Below are positions 62,716 to 64,000 of a stretch of DNA of 64,000 bases, piece after piece. The position numbers and the translations under genes were made by a program. Under the pieces are notes generated by a model. The model saw only the letters and a list, made by a program, of their open reading frames with translations. It did not search any database and was not told the DNA's origin. Each line of letters starts with the position of its first letter. Position 1 is the first letter of the stretch. Source of the stretch: Symbiodinium natans (Eukaryota; Sar; Dinophyceae; Suessiales; Symbiodiniaceae); NCBI GenBank assembly GCA_905221605.1, contig CAJNDS010000724.1, forward strand, positions 377,501 to 441,500, given 5' to 3'.

Positions 62716-62735
62716 ATTGAATTTGGGCTGACAAG
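62716..62735 (+). CDS. G26 mini-exon IEFGLT
   Basis: GGGAGCTCCAG| then six codons and AG|GTTGAG. It lies only 20 nt after the preceding donor, and its leftover AG fits 62878. Confidence 0.4.
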
Positions 62736-62877
62736 GTTGAGGGTTTAGGGTTTTAGGGTTTTAGGGTTTTAGGGTTTAGTATTTAGGGTATTTAGGGTAT
62801 TTAGGGTATTTCGGGTATTTAGGGTATTTAGGGTTAGGTTGCAAGGGTTCAGGGTTGAGGGTTTATCTAGACAATAG

Positions 62878-62971
62878 GGTTTTCAACATTTACACAATCG
62901 GAAAGTCCCGTATTCATGGCCCAATAGCAGGGGCCCTCTTGGAACTGCCCTACGGGATGTGGATAGATAGG
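62878..62971 (+). CDS. G26 exon with GC donor
   Basis: TAGACAATAG|G gives (R)VFNIYTIGKSRIHGPI then AGALLELPYGMWIDR. GCTAAACCC is the donor. In phase with 62735. Another frame (GFQHLHNRKVPYSWPN) is open. Confidence 0.6.
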
Positions 62972-63107
62972 GCTAAACCCTAAACCCCAGCTGCCCTAAA
63001 ACCTGAATCCGAAACCCTAAACCCTAACCCTAAATTTACACCCTAAACCGTAAACCCTAGCCAAAACCCTCAACCCAAAACCCTCAACCCCAAAACCCTA
63101 AAGCCCA

Positions 63108-63189
63108 GAAAGCGCCATGAGCGGCCCGCTTCTGCGGGTGCGGCTTGTGCTTGGCTCAATGCGTTCTTAAATGTGGGCTTCCTTCCATG
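63108..63189 (+). CDS. Exon-like island, frame uncertain
   Basis: AAAGCCCAG|A gives KRHERPASAGAACAWLNA then FLNVGFLP and TGA. Alternatively an ATG frame MSGPLLRVRLVLGSMRS ends in TAA. Confidence 0.4.
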
Positions 63190-63304
63190 AGTATATCTCT
63201 ACTTGTACTTAGGAGGGTTTAGGGCTTTAGGGTTTAGGGTTTGGGGCTGAGGGTGCACCCCTACCCATGACTACCATGAAACCTCCTAAAATTGAGGGTT
63301 CGTC

Positions 63305-63620
63305 ATGGTGCCGCGTGTTCTCTCCTACCCTGAGGAGTCGGCTGAGACCTTCAGGATGTGCAACGGCCAGCTAATGGGCTCTCCGCTCTGAGCTTCCCAC
63401 ACCTATGCGCCATGAACTTCGTCACAGTATGGGAGGCCTTTGAGCAATGGCTCGGGAGGAGGATTGACCCCCGATGATCTGCCCGTGCTGATCAATGGCG
63501 ACGAAATCTCTCTTCCGGACATGTCCTGAGCTTCAGGCAAGCGGATTGGCTCCACCTTCAGCGTGGGAATACCGCTTACCAACAGATCGAGCCCATGCCT
63601 GGCGTGGCTGCGTGGGGTAA
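63305..63620 (+). pseudogene. Endogenous viral fragment: narna/ourmia-like RNA-dependent RNA polymerase, decayed
   Basis: Three separate reading frames carry pieces of the polymerase palm. 63305-63388 ends in NGQLMGSPL, like motif B of narna-, ourmia- and botourmia-like RdRps, and is closed by a TGA at 63389. 63391-63474 begins SFPHLCAMNF and is closed by a TGA at 63475. 63473-63526 contains LPVLINGDE, the position of the NGDD catalytic motif C, here with Glu in place of the second Asp, and is closed by a TGA at 63527. The multiple breaks and the altered catalytic motif show an inactive remnant. It lies between telomeric tracts like the host exons. No other viral gene is seen. Confidence 0.65.
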
Positions 63621-63670
63621 ACCCTAAACCTTAAACCTCAAACCCTAAACCCTAAACCACTGGGCTCAAG

Positions 63671-63790
63671 GCTAAACCTTCGACAACAACATCCTGGCTT
63701 TTGGCATTCCTGGGGCATGTTGTAAACTTCGGGTCTCGGGTCGATGTTGGGATGCAGATATGGCTAAACCTTAAAAGCTGCCCTAAACCC
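63671..63790 (+). CDS. Exon-like frame, unknown product
   Basis: TGGGCTCAAG| gives AKPSTTTSWLLAFLGHVV then NFGSRVDVGMQIWLNLK before CCCTGAAG. A competing frame FDNNILAFGIPGACCK is also protein-like but lacks an acceptor. Confidence 0.4.
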
Positions 63791-63874
63791 TGAAGGGTTT
63801 AGGGTTGAGGGTTTAGGGTTAAGGGTTGAGGGTTTCGGACTCCTAAGACTTAAACCCCTTAAGCCCCAGCCCAA

Positions 63875-63995
63875 ACCCTACAGGTTCATGGGTACGTAGA
63901 ACCCCAATTATAAGTCTACGTATAACCTACTTGGGGGACCTAGGGGTTAGAACTACAGTCATAAGTGGAGTTATAAGTACCCATGAACCTCCAAG
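63875..63995. mobile_element. Family A foldback copy
   Basis: AGGTTCATGGGTACGTAGAAC and GTTATAAGTACCCATGAACCT are the arms, with AAGTCTACGTATAACCTACTT inside. Confidence 0.7.
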
Positions 63996-64000
63996 TGGGG

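Overview
The window looks like nuclear DNA of a dinoflagellate, probably Symbiodiniaceae-like; this is an inference. The evidence is plant/alveolate-type telomeric heptamers (TTTAGGG/CCCTAAA) scattered through almost the whole 64 kb, very short GC-rich exons all readable on the + strand, introns bounded by AG|G acceptors with a mixture of GT, GC and GA donors, and no bacterial gene organisation. Another TTTAGGG-bearing alveolate or alga is not excluded. There is no operon, ribosome-binding site, CRISPR array, rRNA or tRNA that I can support.

Layout. Bases 2-88 hold the 3' end of a gene, followed by an AT-rich repeat field to about 1.8 kb. From 1.87 to 16.36 kb, 20.3 to 56 kb and 60.2 to 63.2 kb the pattern is uniform: unique exon-like islands of 20-200 bp alternate with tracts of telomeric or telomere-like repeats in either orientation. 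Dozens of islands carry an open + strand frame with a plausible acceptor and donor, and many neighbours join in phase (for example 2191-3759, 9971-11368, 24200-24647, 24956-25676, 40923-41626, 51426-51836, 62240-62971). I label exon clusters G2 to G26 for orientation only. Boundaries between clusters are inferred from in-phase stops, and no product could be recognised with confidence.

Two regions lack telomeric tracts. Bases 16.7-20.06 kb hold a frame-broken gene that ends in an ASCH-like domain carrying an internal stop, flanked by ATT microsatellite. Bases 56.5-59.2 kb hold T-rich, nearly intron-free reading frames with short tandem duplications. At 63.3-63.6 kb there is a decayed endogenous copy of a narna/ourmia-like viral RNA polymerase.

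The most interesting system is the intron population. Telomeric repeats appear to have been inserted into exons. Several inserts are flanked by 9-26 bp direct duplications of exon sequence (4.6, 14.2, 25.7, 40.8 kb), and a 66-nt non-telomeric intron with a 13-bp duplication lies at 57.0 kb. The heptamer itself supplies splice signals: GTTTAG serves as donor and TTTAG|GG as acceptor in the TTTAGGG orientation. In the CCCTAAA orientation, GC or GA donors form at the 5' edge and CTAAAG| or CCCTAG| acceptors at the 3' edge. Several families of short foldback elements and locally amplified variant repeats (8-, 9- and 10-mers, TTTTGGGG, TTTGGGG) fill the remaining non-coding DNA.
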